Shown: piece by piece, positions 50,222-59,974 of the stretch
Layout: every line of letters begins with the position of its first letter
Numbering within the stretch: position 1 is the first letter of the stretch
Assembly: GCA_963730585.1 (NCBI GenBank)
Contig: CAVSSL010000010.1
Location: forward strand, 310,001 to 374,000
Reading direction: 5' to 3'
Length of the DNA: 64,000 nt
Source: Pedococcus_A sp963730585
GTDB lineage: Bacteria > Actinomycetota > Actinomycetes > Actinomycetales > Dermatophilaceae
Made by a program: the position numbers and the translations under genes
The notes under the pieces: model-generated
Databases searched by the model: none
What the model was told of the DNA's origin: nothing
Seen by the model: the letters and a program-made list of their open reading frames with translations, nothing else

Positions 50222-51858
50222 CCCGCGCCCTGGGCCTGCCCTCGAGGCGCCGCGGGCACCTGTTGCGTCGAGGTCCCCGACAGGGACGAGCAGGTGCGAG
50301 GCGTCGCCTGCTGGCCGTTGCCGCCGCCCTGTCCGGCGCCGTCCCGGCTCGCCGGCGCCGGTTGCTCGATCCGTGAACCGTTGACCAGCGTCACGTCGTC
50401 GTAGGCGGGACGCCCCTCGATGACGTTGCGGAACTGGTAGCGGGTCAGCGAGGTCAGCTGGCAGTCCTGGCCGAAGACGGCGATGTCGAAGGCCGACGGC
50501 TGTCCGGTGAGCTCCTCGCCATCCGTGCCCTCGAGGAAGTGGCTGAAGGGCCCACCGCCGGTGAAGGTGCCGACACCGATGAGGTTGCCGTCCAGCGAGT
50601 CGCTGTGCATGTGGCCGTGGGCGAGGATGTCAGCGCGCTCCAGGTCCTTCATCGCCCCGGGTTCGTGCGAGACGACCAGGTCGGGTTGCTCCCGGTCGGC
50701 GAACGCCGCCTGGAACGCCTCGCGCGCCGGCACCTGCTTGGCCGCGTTGTTGCGGTTGTCGTCGCCGAACCAGCGCGGGTCGTTGAACCCGGCGATGCGG
50801 ATGCCGCCGACGCTCATCTCGGTGTAGGTCTGGTCGTCCGGCTGGAGCAGCACCACGTTGGGCACCTTGGCCAGCCGTTGGAGCAGCGCCTGGTCGCTCG
50901 CGCTGTGGGCGTCGTGGTTGCCGCGCACGAAGAGGTAGGGAACTCCGAGCGACTGGATGCCCTTGAACAGCCCGACGGTGTCGCCCTCGGTGGTGCTGCC
51001 GAAGTTGAGGAGGTCGCCGAGGTCGACGACGGCGTCGATCTGCTCCTCCTCGACGATCGTCTTCATCAGCGGGTACTGCTGGGCGCCGTGGATGTCGGAG
51101 ACCAGCAGGACCCGCGCGGCCACGGGCTCGTTCAGCGACTGGGGCGCGTACTTGTCCTGCAGCGCCGCCGACAGGGCCAGCAGGTTCTTCAGGTACGGCG
51201 TCGTCTGCTGCGCCCGGGTCTCCACCCCGTTGAGAAGGTCGGCGTTGCGCTGCACCGCGCCCAGGATCCCGGTCGTGCGGAAGGCGTCGAGGCGGTCGGG
51301 CTGGTAGGTCTGCCAGATGCTCAGGCCGGTCAGGCCGCAGGCGAGCACCCAGCACGCGCCGGTCGCGGCGAGGAACCGCGCCGACGGACGGCGCCGGAGC
51401 CACACGGCATACCCGCCGGCGGCGAGCAGGGCGACGGCGAGGGCCCCGGCGGCGAAGCGGCCGCCCATCGCGACGCTCGCGTCCTTGGCTGCGTTCGAGA
51501 GCTCCAGCGGGCCCGGCTGGAGCGCCTTGATCGACACCTTCGGCTGGGCGAGCAGGTCGGTGATGTTCGGCTTGACCTGGACGCCGGCGAGCACGCCGGG
51601 CGCCATGACCGGTCCGTCGAAGTCGAGGTTGATGTCCCCGAAGACCGTGGGTGTGTGCAGGCTGGAGACGTCCTCGGGGTTGACCGACAGGCGCAGCTGG
51701 GCCCGGTAGTTGATGGTCTCGACGGTCGACGGGAAGAGGGTCGTCGCGGCCACCCCGCCGGCGACGCACGCCGCCACCAGCCCCAGCGCAGCGAGCAGCG
51801 CGCCGACCCACCGGGGCGGGCGCCGGCGGTGCGGGGAGCGGCCGGTGTGCGTGCTCAC
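50218..51858 (-). CDS. Membrane-anchored metallophosphoesterase
   Basis: 546 residues. Two membrane helices (about 20-42, LLAALGLVAACVAGGVAATTL, and near 135-200 in pairs), then a calcineurin-type phosphoesterase domain with all metal motifs in order: DIHG, GDLLNFGST, GNHDAH, SHEPG and GHMH. The intervening N-terminal domain (NYRAQLRLSVNPED...) is extracytoplasmic and beta-rich. The C-terminus is Gln/Gly/Ala-rich. GTG start at 51858. Substrate unknown; location suggests an outer-face nucleotide or lipid phosphodiesterase. Divergent from the HAD gene by 25 bp. Confidence 0.87.
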   Translation of the reverse strand: MSTHTGRSPHRRRPPRWVGALLAALGLVAACVAGGVAATTLFPSTVETINYRAQLRLSVNPEDVSSLHTPTVFGDINLDFDGPVMAPGVLAGVQVKPNITDLLAQPKVSIKALQPGPLELSNAAKDASVAMGGRFAAGALAVALLAAGGYAVWLRRRPSARFLAATGACWVLACGLTGLSIWQTYQPDRLDAFRTTGILGAVQRNADLLNGVETRAQQTTPYLKNLLALSAALQDKYAPQSLNEPVAARVLLVSDIHGAQQYPLMKTIVEEEQIDAVVDLGDLLNFGSTTEGDTVGLFKGIQSLGVPYLFVRGNHDAHSASDQALLQRLAKVPNVVLLQPDDQTYTEMSVGGIRIAGFNDPRWFGDDNRNNAAKQVPAREAFQAAFADREQPDLVVSHEPGAMKDLERADILAHGHMHSDSLDGNLIGVGTFTGGGPFSHFLEGTDGEELTGQPSAFDIAVFGQDCQLTSLTRYQFRNVIEGRPAYDDVTLVNGSRIEQPAPASRDGAGQGGGNGQQATPRTCSSLSGTSTQQVPAAPRGQAQGAG

Positions 51859-51883
51859 CCGACCACCGTAACGAGAACCGGCC

Positions 51884-52570
51884 GTGCCTACTCTTCTCGG
51901 TATGCCGCCGCTGCTCGGCCCGCTGCACGGGCGCCCCTTCGCCGCCGTCGTCTTCGACATGGATGGCACCCTCATCGACTCCACCGCCGTGGTGGTGCGC
52001 AGCTGGGTCCGGTGGGCGCAGGAGCACGACGTCGACCCGCGCCGCCTGCAGGGCTTCCACGGCGTGCCGGCCGCCGCGATCGTGGCGGAGGTGCTGCCCG
52101 GTCCTCGCTACGAGAGCGCCCTGCGGCGCATCACCGAGCTCGAGCTCACCGACACCGACGGCATCGACGTGCTGCCCGGAGCGGCGGAGGCGCTCGCGGC
52201 CCTCGCCCCCGACCACTCCGCCATCGCCACCTCGTGCACCGCCCCGCTGGCGGCCGCGCGGATCGAGGCGAGCGGCCTGCAGGCGCCGCGCGTGCTGGTC
52301 ACGGCCGACGACGTCGAGCGCGGCAAGCCGCACCCCGACCCGTTCCTGCTCGCGGCGGAGCGCCTCGGCGTCGACCCCACCGACTGCCTGGTGGTCGAGG
52401 ACGCCCCGGGTGGGCTCGCGGCGGCCCGCGCCGCCGGCTGCGCCACCCTCGCGGTCGTCACCACCACACCGCGCCACGAGCTGGTGGGCGCCGCCGACGC
52501 CGTCGTGACCAACCTGGGCGAGGTGGCCTTCACGCGCTCGGCGGCCGGGGTGCAGCTCTCGCCGGTCTGA
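51884..52570 (+). CDS. HAD-superfamily sugar-phosphatase-like hydrolase
   Basis: 228 residues, HAD subfamily IA. Motif I DMDGTLIDS (Asp nucleophile and acid), helical cap, motif II Ser/Thr in IATSCTA, motif III Lys in GKPHPDPFLLAAERLGV and motif IV VVEDAPGG. Fits the DL-glycerol-3-phosphate/2-deoxyglucose-6-phosphatase group; substrate unknown. Start GTG 51884 or ATG 51902. A terminator of the dispersed repeat type follows the stop. Confidence 0.87.
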   Translation: MPTLLGMPPLLGPLHGRPFAAVVFDMDGTLIDSTAVVVRSWVRWAQEHDVDPRRLQGFHGVPAAAIVAEVLPGPRYESALRRITELELTDTDGIDVLPGAAEALAALAPDHSAIATSCTAPLAAARIEASGLQAPRVLVTADDVERGKPHPDPFLLAAERLGVDPTDCLVVEDAPGGLAAARAAGCATLAVVTTTPRHELVGAADAVVTNLGEVAFTRSAAGVQLSPV

Positions 52571-52587
52571 CGCCACCCTGACTCCTG

Positions 52588-52639
52588 CCGGGTCGGGGTA
52601 TTGACGCGCGCAACAGCCCGCGGCAATACCCCGACCCGG
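52588..52639 (+). terminator. Terminator of the HAD gene, second copy of the dispersed palindrome
   Basis: CCGGGTCGGGGTATTG (52588-52603) pairs perfectly with CAATACCCCGACCCGG (52624-52639). The left arm extended to 22 bases matches 18 of 22 with the terminator at 39501. Confidence 0.75.
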
Positions 52640-52666
52640 GGCAGGGGAGGGCTCTAGGGTCGGTCC

Positions 52667-54317
52667 ATGGATGCCGATGTCATCGTCGTGGGAGCCGGCC
52701 TGGCCGGTCTGGTGGCCGCCGCCGAGATCGCTGAGGCCGGGCGACGGGTGGTGGTGCTCGACCAGGAGAGCGAGGCCAACCTCGGCGGCCAGGCGCACTG
52801 GTCGTTCGGCGGACTCTTCCTCGTCGACAGCCCCGAGCAGCGCCGGATGGGCATCCACGACTCGGTCGACCTCGCCCTCCAGGACTGGATGGGCAGCGCC
52901 GGCTTCGACCGCCCCGAGGACCACTGGCCCCGGCAGTGGGCCGAGGCCTACGTCGACTTCGCGGCGGGCGAGAAGCGGCCGTGGCTGCACGCGCAGGGCA
53001 TGCGCTTCTTCCCGGTCGTCGGCTGGGCCGAGCGCGGCGACGGCAGCGCGAGCGGCCACGGCAACTCGGTGCCGCGCTTCCACATCGCCTGGGGCACCGG
53101 CCCGGGGGTGCTCGAGCCGTTCCTGCGCCGGGTGCAGGCGGCCCGGGCGGCGGGACGCCTCGAGCTGCGCTTCCGCCACCGGGTCGACGAGCTCGTGGTC
53201 GACGGTGGCGCCGTCACCGGGGTGCGGGGCGCGGTCCTCGCCGCGGACGACGCCGATCGCGGCCGGCCGACCAACCGCGACGTCACGTCCTCCTTCGAGC
53301 TCACGGCCCAGGCAGTGCTCGTCAGCTCCGGCGGCATCGGCGGCAACCACGACCTCGTGCGGGCCAACTGGCCGGAGCGGCTCGGGACACCGCCCGACCG
53401 GATGATCACCGGTGTCCCGGCCTACGTCGACGGCCGCATGATCCAGGTCGCCCAGGACGCGGGCGGCCGGGTCATCAACCCCGACCGCATGTGGCACTAC
53501 GTCGAGGGCATCCACAACTGGGACCCGGTCTGGCCGCAGCACGCCATCCGCATCCTCCCGGGCCCGAGCTCGATGTGGTTCGACGCGCTCGGCAACCGGC
53601 TGCCGCCGCCGCTCTTCCCCGGCTTCGACACCCTCGGGACGCTCGCCCACCTGAGGAAGACCGGCCACGACCACTCGTGGTTCATCCTCACCCACACGAT
53701 CATCGGCAAGGAGTTCGCGCTCTCGGGCTCGGAGCAGAACCCCGACCTGACGGGGAAGTCGGTGCGCGACGTGCTCGGACGCGCGACCTCCGACATGCCG
53801 GCCCCGGTGCGCGCGTTCCTCGACAAGGGCGAGGACTTCGTCCAGGCCGACACCATCGGCGAACTGGTGCGACCGCATGAACGCCCTCACCCCCGAGCCG
53901 CTCCTCGACGCCGCGCACGTCGAGCGACAGGTCGTCGAGCGCGACCGCCAGCTCGACAACGCGTTCGGCAAGGACGCGCAGGTGACGGCCATCCGCGGCG
54001 CCCGGGCCTACCGCGGCGACAAGCTGATCCGCACCGCCAGCCCGCACCGCATCCTCGACCCCAAGGCCGGTCCGCTCATCGCCGTGCGCCTGTCCGTGCT
54101 GACCCGCAAGACCCTCGGCGGCCTCGAGACCGACCTCACCGGCCGGGTGCTCGGCCACGACGGCCACCCGGTGGAGGGCCTGTATGCCGCGGGCGAGGCT
54201 GCCGGGTTCGGCGGCGGTGGGCTGCACGGCTACCGCTCGCTCGAGGGCACCTTCCTCGGCGGCTGCATCTTCTCAGGCCGGACCGCCGGGCGGGCGCTGG
54301 CGGCGGCCACCGCCTGA
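52667..54317 (+). CDS. FAD-binding dehydrogenase (KstD/fumarate-reductase-like), frameshift near 53870
   Basis: About 549 residues if repaired. FAD motif VIVVGAGLAGLVAAAEIAEAG at the N-terminus, then LDQESEANLGGQAHWSFGGLF, typical of the FAD-binding dehydrogenase subgroup related to 3-ketosteroid dehydrogenase and succinate/fumarate flavoproteins. The C-terminal part (MNALTPEPLLDAAHVERQ..., GLYAAGEAAGFGGGGLHGYR, LEGTFLGGCIFSGRTAG) lies in a different frame from about 53877; one base change near 53870 joins them. ATG is preceded by TAGGGT six bases upstream: leaderless. Substrate unknown. Confidence 0.83.
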
Positions 54318-54358
54318 CGCGTCCCCCCGCGCGACCCGGGTGGTGGTGGCAGCGGGGG

Positions 54359-56013
54359 TCAGGGGAGGCGGGCCCTGACGATGTCGTCGAGGACGGCGAG
54401 CGGCACGCTGCCCGAGTCGAGCACGGCGTTGTGGAACTGCGTGACGTCGAACGCCGCGCCCTGGCGCTCCTGTGCCTCCCGCCGGATCCGCAGGATCTCG
54501 AGGCGCCCGACCATGTAGCCGCACGCCTGGCCCGGCAGCACGGCATACCGGTTGACCTCGGCCGTCACGCTCGCCAGCGACAGCGGGCTGTTGGCCACCA
54601 TGTAGTCGATGGCGCGCTGGCGGCTCCAACCCAAGGCGTGCAGGCCGGTGTCGACGACGAGCCGGCAGGCCCGCATCGAGTCCATGGTGAGCATGCCGAG
54701 CCGGTCGAGCGGCGTTGAGTACAGGCCCATCTCGTCGGCGAGGCGTTCGGTGTAGAGGCCCCAGCCCTCGGCGTAGGCGTTGAAGACCGTGTGGCGGCGC
54801 AGGGCCGGCAGGTCAGTGAGCTCGGACGCGATGGCGAGCTGGAGGTGGTGACCGGGAATGCCCTCGTGGTAGCTGAGCGCCTCGATCTCGAACCGTCCCC
54901 ACGCGCTCGGGTCGGACGTGTTGACGTAGAAGGTGCCGCCGCGTGAGCCGTCCTCGGCCGGCGGGTAGTAGAAGCCGAGCGCTCCCTGGTCGGTGGTCTT
55001 GATCGCGCAGTCCGCCTGGGGGAGCCGGTCGAACCACTGCGGCATCGCCTCCCGCGCCCGCGCGAAGGCCGTCTCGCAGGCGGACAGGATCTCGGCGGCA
55101 TCGTCGTGGCGCAGGACGGGGTCGGTGCGCAGCCGGTCGTAGAGGGCGGGCAGGTCGTCGGTGCCGAACAGCTCCTTCCCGAGCCGGCGGTACTCCTCCT
55201 CGAGCTTGGCGATCTGCTCGAGCCCGAGCTCGTGGATCTGCTGGGCGGTCAGGGTGGTCGTGGTGTTGGCGACGAGCGAGGTCGCGTAGGCCTGCTCGCC
55301 GTCCGGGAGCCAGACGAGCCCGCACTTCTCGTCGGGGCGCACGTGCGGGGTCACCTCGTCGGCGAGCACGTCGCGGAACTCCTGCAGCGCCGGGACGCAC
55401 CGAGGTCGCGATCGCCTCCTGGAGCCGCTGGCGCCACGCGTCGACGTCGAGGCCCTCGGGCGGGGGAGAGGTCTGCAGCAGCGGGTCGTCGTCGAGCGGC
55501 TTGGCCAGCCACGCGTCGAGCTGGGGCACCGTCGCGGCCACCGCGAAGGCGGCCGGGGTGCGACCCGAGGCCACGCCCTCGCGGTGCCGCTGCGCGACGT
55601 CGCGCAGGTGTTGCCCGATGCCGTGGAACTTGGCGACCATGGCCTCGGCCACCTCGACGGTCGGCATCCCGAGGTTGGACACCGTGATGGGCGCGTCGAC
55701 CTGCACGCCGAAGACCGGGTTGACGGCGAACTCGCGCGAACCGGCACTCGCCGAGGTCGGCCCCGCTCGTCGCCTGGAACTCGACCACGGCACGAGTGAC
55801 GCGGTCCTGCAGCGAGAGGCCGTCGTCGCTGATGGCCGCGGCACGGGCCGCGAACTCCCGGGACCGCGCGATCTCCGCGTCCTCGGCGGCCCGGCTCGCG
55901 TCCTCGTAGCGGTCGGCGAAGCGGTAGTCGCCGAGCATGTGGGCCCACGACGGGCTCACCGACATCGTGTACTCGTGGTAGTCCTCGGCCAGCCGCCTCA
56001 CGTCGTCGCTCAT
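54359..56013 (-). pseudogene. DUF885 metallopeptidase-like protein, two frameshifts
   Basis: About 550 residues when read through frames: start ATG 56013 (MSDDVRRLAEDYHEYTMSV), shift near 55745 into SREFAVNPVFGVQVDAPIT..., shift near 55400 into FRDVLADEVTPHVRPDEK..., then intact to 54359. The zinc signature HEGIPGHHLQ and a downstream YAEGWGLYTERLADEMG segment place it with DUF885 proteins of the M3/M32-like HExxH superfamily, where the first Glu-less HEGIPGHH is typical. Function: unassigned cytoplasmic peptidase. TAGCGT lies eight bases before the start. Confidence 0.82.
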
Positions 56014-56058
56014 GGGGGCGAACGCTACCCGGGCGTCCCGACGGCGCGGCGGCGCTTT

Positions 56059-56093
56059 CCGGTATGCCGCGGGGCGGCACCGCGGCATACCGG
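56059..56093. repeat. Inverted repeat built from two octamer copies in a divergent promoter region
   Basis: CCGGTATGCCGCGG (56059-56072) is exactly mirrored by CCGCGGCATACCGG (56080-56093) around seven bases. Each arm contains the window-wide octamer GTATGCCG. It lies between the DUF885 start (56013, leftward) and the LVIVD gene (56172), so it could be an operator or a chance pairing of two octamers. Confidence 0.6.
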
Positions 56094-56171
56094 GTCGTGA
56101 CCTCCGGTGGGCTCGCCTCGTTGAGCCGCACAGACCCGCGACGACGCGGGCCCGGCACCGGGAGGCACCCC

Positions 56172-57659
56172 ATGCGCACAGCCCGCACGTCCACCGCACG
56201 CGCGCTCAGCGCGCTCGCCACCCTCGCCGCCGCGACGTCGCTCTCGCTCGCGGCAGCGCCCTCGGCACTCGCCCACAGCGACCACGGCAAGGACGCCCAG
56301 CGGGCCGAGCGGCTCCGCGACGCCTACAGCGACGGCACAAATGTGCCGCTGGTCAACAGCCCGAACGTGCGGCTGGCGGCGAGCTTCCCGGAGACCGCGG
56401 GCATCTCCGGGTGCTTCCTGAAGAGCGCGCCGCTGTTCGTCATGTCGAGCCTGGACTCGCTCAGCGTCTTCGACGTGAGCGACCCGGTCGCGCCGAAGCT
56501 CGTCGGCACGTTGCCGAACCTCGTCTTCGAGAACGAGGCGATCAACTGCGGTGAGCGGAAGACGAAGGCCGGGACCGAACGCTTCGCGCTCATCGGCGTC
56601 GACCTCTACGACGCCTCCACCGACATCGACCACACGACGAGGGCGGCAGGCGGCAACACCCTGGTCGTCGTCGACGTCACCGACCCGGCCAACCCGCACA
56701 TCCGCTCGAGTGCGCCCACGACGACGAGCACCCACACCGTGGCCTGTGTCGTCGACACCGACTGCCGGTACGCCTACTCCGCCGGCGAGCGCACGACCTT
56801 CTCGATGATCGACCTCGACGACCTCGACCACCCCCGCGAGGTCGACGCCGACCCGGACACCGATGGTGTGCAGCCGTTCGCCTCACCGTCGGGCGGCCAC
56901 AAGTGGAACTTCGACGCCGCCGGCTACGGGACGCACACCGGCTACAACGGCTCGTCCGTCTTCGACGTGCGCGACCCCGCCCACCCACGGCTCGTGACCA
57001 CGACGGGTGCAGCGGGCCGGGGGCTCAACGAGGACGGCACGAAGAACGGCTACAACGACTTCATCCACCACAACTCCTCGCGCCCCAACGCCGCCGCGTT
57101 CCGGCCCGACGCCCCGCCCTCCTTCGCCAACGGCAACGTCCTGCTCGTCACCGAGGAGGACTACGAGGACGTCGACTGCTCGACGGCCGGCTCGTTCCAG
57201 ACCTGGTGGGTCAAGCGCCTCGACGGCACGCCCGACGCGATCGTCCCGCTCGACAAGGTGGAGCTGGCCGACCTCGGCACGTTCCCGCTGCCGGTCGGCT
57301 CGTTCTGCTCGGCACACTGGTTCGACTACCACCCGTCCGGCATCGTCACGGTGGGCTACTACGGCGGCGGCACCCAGCTGGTCGACGCCCGTGACCCGCG
57401 CGACCTCAAGCCCTACGGGCACGCGGTGTGGGGCGCGTCGGAGGTGTGGGACTCCTACTGGGTGCCGGTCTACAGCCGCAAGGGCGCGATGACGGGCCAG
57501 CGCACGAACATCGCGTACTCGGTCGACCTCGTGCGCGGCCTCGACGTCTACACCGTCGACCTGCCGAGCGGCGGCGGCGACAGCGGTGCGACCACCACCT
57601 CGGCCGGCGGGTCGGCTCAGGGAACCCTGCTGCGCGTCGACCGCGGCCAGCTCGCCTAG
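56172..57659 (+). CDS. Secreted LVIVD-repeat beta-propeller-like protein
   Basis: 495 residues. Signal peptide (ALSALATLAAATSLSLAAAPS, cleavage near ALA-HS). The body is built of repeats of the LVIVD type: LDSLSVFDVSDPVAPKLVG, TLVVVDVTDPANPHIRSS, SSVFDVRDPAHPRLVTT, TQLVDARDPRDLKPYG. His and Cys residues (GGHKWNFD, CSTAGSF, CSAHWFDYHP) suggest disulfides or a metal site. The C-terminus is Gly/Ser/Thr-rich. GGGAGG precedes the ATG. A cell-surface or secreted scaffold protein of unknown partner. Confidence 0.82.
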   Translation: MRTARTSTARALSALATLAAATSLSLAAAPSALAHSDHGKDAQRAERLRDAYSDGTNVPLVNSPNVRLAASFPETAGISGCFLKSAPLFVMSSLDSLSVFDVSDPVAPKLVGTLPNLVFENEAINCGERKTKAGTERFALIGVDLYDASTDIDHTTRAAGGNTLVVVDVTDPANPHIRSSAPTTTSTHTVACVVDTDCRYAYSAGERTTFSMIDLDDLDHPREVDADPDTDGVQPFASPSGGHKWNFDAAGYGTHTGYNGSSVFDVRDPAHPRLVTTTGAAGRGLNEDGTKNGYNDFIHHNSSRPNAAAFRPDAPPSFANGNVLLVTEEDYEDVDCSTAGSFQTWWVKRLDGTPDAIVPLDKVELADLGTFPLPVGSFCSAHWFDYHPSGIVTVGYYGGGTQLVDARDPRDLKPYGHAVWGASEVWDSYWVPVYSRKGAMTGQRTNIAYSVDLVRGLDVYTVDLPSGGGDSGATTTSAGGSAQGTLLRVDRGQLA

Positions 57660-57786
57660 CGGCATACCGCGGCATCGGCCGAACGGCCGGGCTGCCACCG
57701 CTTCGCCACCTCCCCGTGCCGGGGCGTGGCTAGGCTCGCCGCGCCCCGGCCGCGGTGTGCCGAGGGCAGTCGGCGGAGGGGGAGTC

Positions 57787-58590
57787 ATGACGGACCTGCT
57801 GCGGGCGCTCGGCCTGCAGGCGGCGTATGCCGTGATGCAGACGTTCTCGCCGGCCGCGGCCAGGGTCGCCTCCCTGTTCGTGCTGCTGGCGGCCAACAGC
57901 GTGCCCCTGATGGCCATGCTGAGCGGCCGGTGGGGTGCGGGTGACGTGCTCATCGCCTACTGGCTGGAGAACGTCGCGATCGGCCTGTGGGCGGCGGTGC
58001 GGATCGCCACCTCCTCGGTCGACGGCTCGGCCAGCAGGTGGTCCCCGGACGGTCGGCCCCGGGTCGACTGGTCGGCCGCCATCACGGCCGCAGCCCGCCA
58101 GTCGGACGACCCACGGGCCCTGAGGACGATCGGCCTCGTGGCGCGACTGCTCTTCCTCACCTTCTTCCTGTTCCACTACGGCGGTTTCACCCTCGTCCAC
58201 GGGATCTTGACGTTCTCGTTGGCGGGCGAGGCGGGCACCACCGGATCGGTCGGCGGCTACCTGCTCATGCTGCTGGTCATGATCCTCAGCCACGGGCTGT
58301 CGACCGCGATCCACTGGTTCGCCCGCGGCGAGCGCCGGAGCGTCGGGCCCCAGCGGGCGATGTTCGCGGTCTACCCGCGGGTGTTCGTCATGCACCTCTC
58401 CGTGATCGGTGGCGCGTTCGTGGTCACGGGTGGGGGCGGCGGCCACCTCTCGCTGCCCTGGTCCGGCTGGGCCACGCTCGCGCCCGGGCTCCTCCTCATC
58501 GCGATCAAGGTGGTGGTCGACGTCCTCGCCCACGTCGGTGAGCACCGTGCCATCCGCGTTCCGGTGCCGGCAGCGGTAGCCGCGCGGTGA
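57787..58590 (+). CDS. DUF6498 membrane protein, copy 1
   Basis: 267 residues, about six membrane helices. The family segment GDVLIAYWLENVAIGLWAAVRI is clear (about 44-65), followed by FHYGGFTLVHGILTF and SHGLSTAIHWFARGERRS. CGGAGGGGGAG lies upstream of the ATG at 57787. Function unknown. Its stop overlaps the GTG of copy 2 (GTGA), so the pair is translationally coupled and may form a heteromer. Confidence 0.82.
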   Translation: MTDLLRALGLQAAYAVMQTFSPAAARVASLFVLLAANSVPLMAMLSGRWGAGDVLIAYWLENVAIGLWAAVRIATSSVDGSASRWSPDGRPRVDWSAAITAAARQSDDPRALRTIGLVARLLFLTFFLFHYGGFTLVHGILTFSLAGEAGTTGSVGGYLLMLLVMILSHGLSTAIHWFARGERRSVGPQRAMFAVYPRVFVMHLSVIGGAFVVTGGGGGHLSLPWSGWATLAPGLLLIAIKVVVDVLAHVGEHRAIRVPVPAAVAAR

Positions 58591-59312
58591 ATGCCGTCCT
58601 GCGGGTCGTCGGCCTGCAGCTCGCCCAGAGCGCCCTGCAGCGGGTCTCGCCACGGGCCGCCCGCGTCGTGTCCATCGCCCTGGTGCTCACCGCCTGCCTC
58701 ATGCCGCTCGTCGCGCTGCTCCGCGGAGACTGGGCCAGCGGCGACGTCCTGCTCTCCTACCTCTTCGAGCTGTATGCCGTGCTGTTCTGGACCGTGGTCC
58801 GTGTCATGACCGCACCGGGTCCGGTCCTGAGCCAGGGGACGGTGAGCACGAACGGCGGGCCGGCCCGGGCGATGAGCCGGTCGGAGCTGGTCGAGGCGAG
58901 CTGGCTGGTGGTCTACGTCCTCGTCGCGTTCACCATCGTCCAGAGCACCGTGGCGTTCCAGATCGCCGGCAGCGCAGGGCTGCGGGCCGGGCCCTGGGCG
59001 CTCGCCGCGATGGCCGCGGGGTTCTTCGCCTCTCACGGGTTCGACGTCGCGCTGCGCTGGTTCGCCCTGGGCGACCGGCACCGGCCGTCGGACCTCGCGT
59101 CCGACCCGCTCAAGCGCATCGTCATCCTGCACATCGCCCTCGGGCTCGGTGCCGCGTGGACGTTCAGCACGCGCAGCGGCCTGGCACCCGAGGTGGCGCG
59201 GGACAGCGCCTGGCTGCTCGTGGCGCCCGGTCTGATCCTCGTGACCGTCAGGATCGCCCTGGAGCTGTATGCCGTGGTGCGTCCCCCGGTGCAGTGGGGG
59301 ACTGCGGGCTAG
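58587..59312 (+). CDS. DUF6498 membrane protein, copy 2
   Basis: 241 residues, paralogue of copy 1: GDVLLSYLFELYAVLFWTVVRV aligns with the family segment, and SHGFDVALRWFALGDRHRP with the HWFARG region. Some conserved residues differ (ELYA for ENVA), suggesting divergence after duplication. It starts with the GTG overlapping the copy-1 stop and ends by overlapping the bpa gene by four bases (CTAG). Function unknown. Confidence 0.8.
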   Translation: MNAVLRVVGLQLAQSALQRVSPRAARVVSIALVLTACLMPLVALLRGDWASGDVLLSYLFELYAVLFWTVVRVMTAPGPVLSQGTVSTNGGPARAMSRSELVEASWLVVYVLVAFTIVQSTVAFQIAGSAGLRAGPWALAAMAAGFFASHGFDVALRWFALGDRHRPSDLASDPLKRIVILHIALGLGAAWTFSTRSGLAPEVARDSAWLLVAPGLILVTVRIALELYAVVRPPVQWGTAG

Positions 59313-59908
59313 AGGTACTGCCCGGTGGGCCGGTCGCCCTCGTGGCCCGGCCCCTGGCCCGGGCCCGGCATGCCCGGCACCCCACCGGCCGCGGGGTGCA
59401 CCGGGCCATGGCCCGGCGGCAGGGCGCGGCGCATCTCGGCGAGCTGAGCCTGGGCCGCCATCTGCTGGGCGAAGAGGGCGGTCTGGATCCCGTGGAAGAG
59501 CCCTTCGAGCCAACCGACGAGCTGGGCCTGGGCGATCCGCAGCTCCGCGTCGGTGGGGGCCTCCTCGCCGAACGGCAGAGCGATCCGCTCCAGCTCCTCG
59601 ATGAGCTCGGGGGCGAGGCCGTCCTTCAGCTCCTCGATCGAGCGGCGGTGGATCTCCGCCAGGCGGATCCGGCCGGCCTGGTCGAGCGGGGCGTTGCGCA
59701 CCTCCTCGAGGAGCTGCTTGATCATCGAGCCGATGCGCATGACCTTGGCCGGCTGCTCCACGAGGTCGGCCGGGTTGGTCGGCGCCTCGTCGTCCTCGGG
59801 GTGCGGCGCCACGCCCATGCCGTCCTGCGTGACCACCACGACGCGCTGCTGCTGCTGCTCGTCGTCGCGACCGCTGTCCTGCTGGGACTGCTGGGGCTGC
59901 TCCGTCAT
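59309..59908 (-). CDS. bpa: Bacterial proteasome activator (Bpa family)
   Basis: 199 residues. Disordered Gln/Asp-rich N-terminus, then the four-helix bundle with PAKVMRIGSMIKQLLEEVRNAPLDQAGRIRLAEIHRRSIEELKDG, and a Gly/Pro-rich tail ending GQYL. The C-terminal GQYL inserts into the 20S proteasome alpha-ring pockets to open the gate without ATP, delivering disordered proteins. ATG at 59908; an upstream GTG (59926) is possible. This marks the host as a proteasome-bearing actinobacterium. Confidence 0.92.
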   Translation of the reverse strand: MTEQPQQSQQDSGRDDEQQQQRVVVVTQDGMGVAPHPEDDEAPTNPADLVEQPAKVMRIGSMIKQLLEEVRNAPLDQAGRIRLAEIHRRSIEELKDGLAPELIEELERIALPFGEEAPTDAELRIAQAQLVGWLEGLFHGIQTALFAQQMAAQAQLAEMRRALPPGHGPVHPAAGGVPGMPGPGQGPGHEGDRPTGQYL

Positions 59909-59974
59909 GGGCCCATCCTGCCTCACGTGCCGGACGCCAGCCTGCCCCGCCCACGGGTCGGGCCACCAGAGGCG

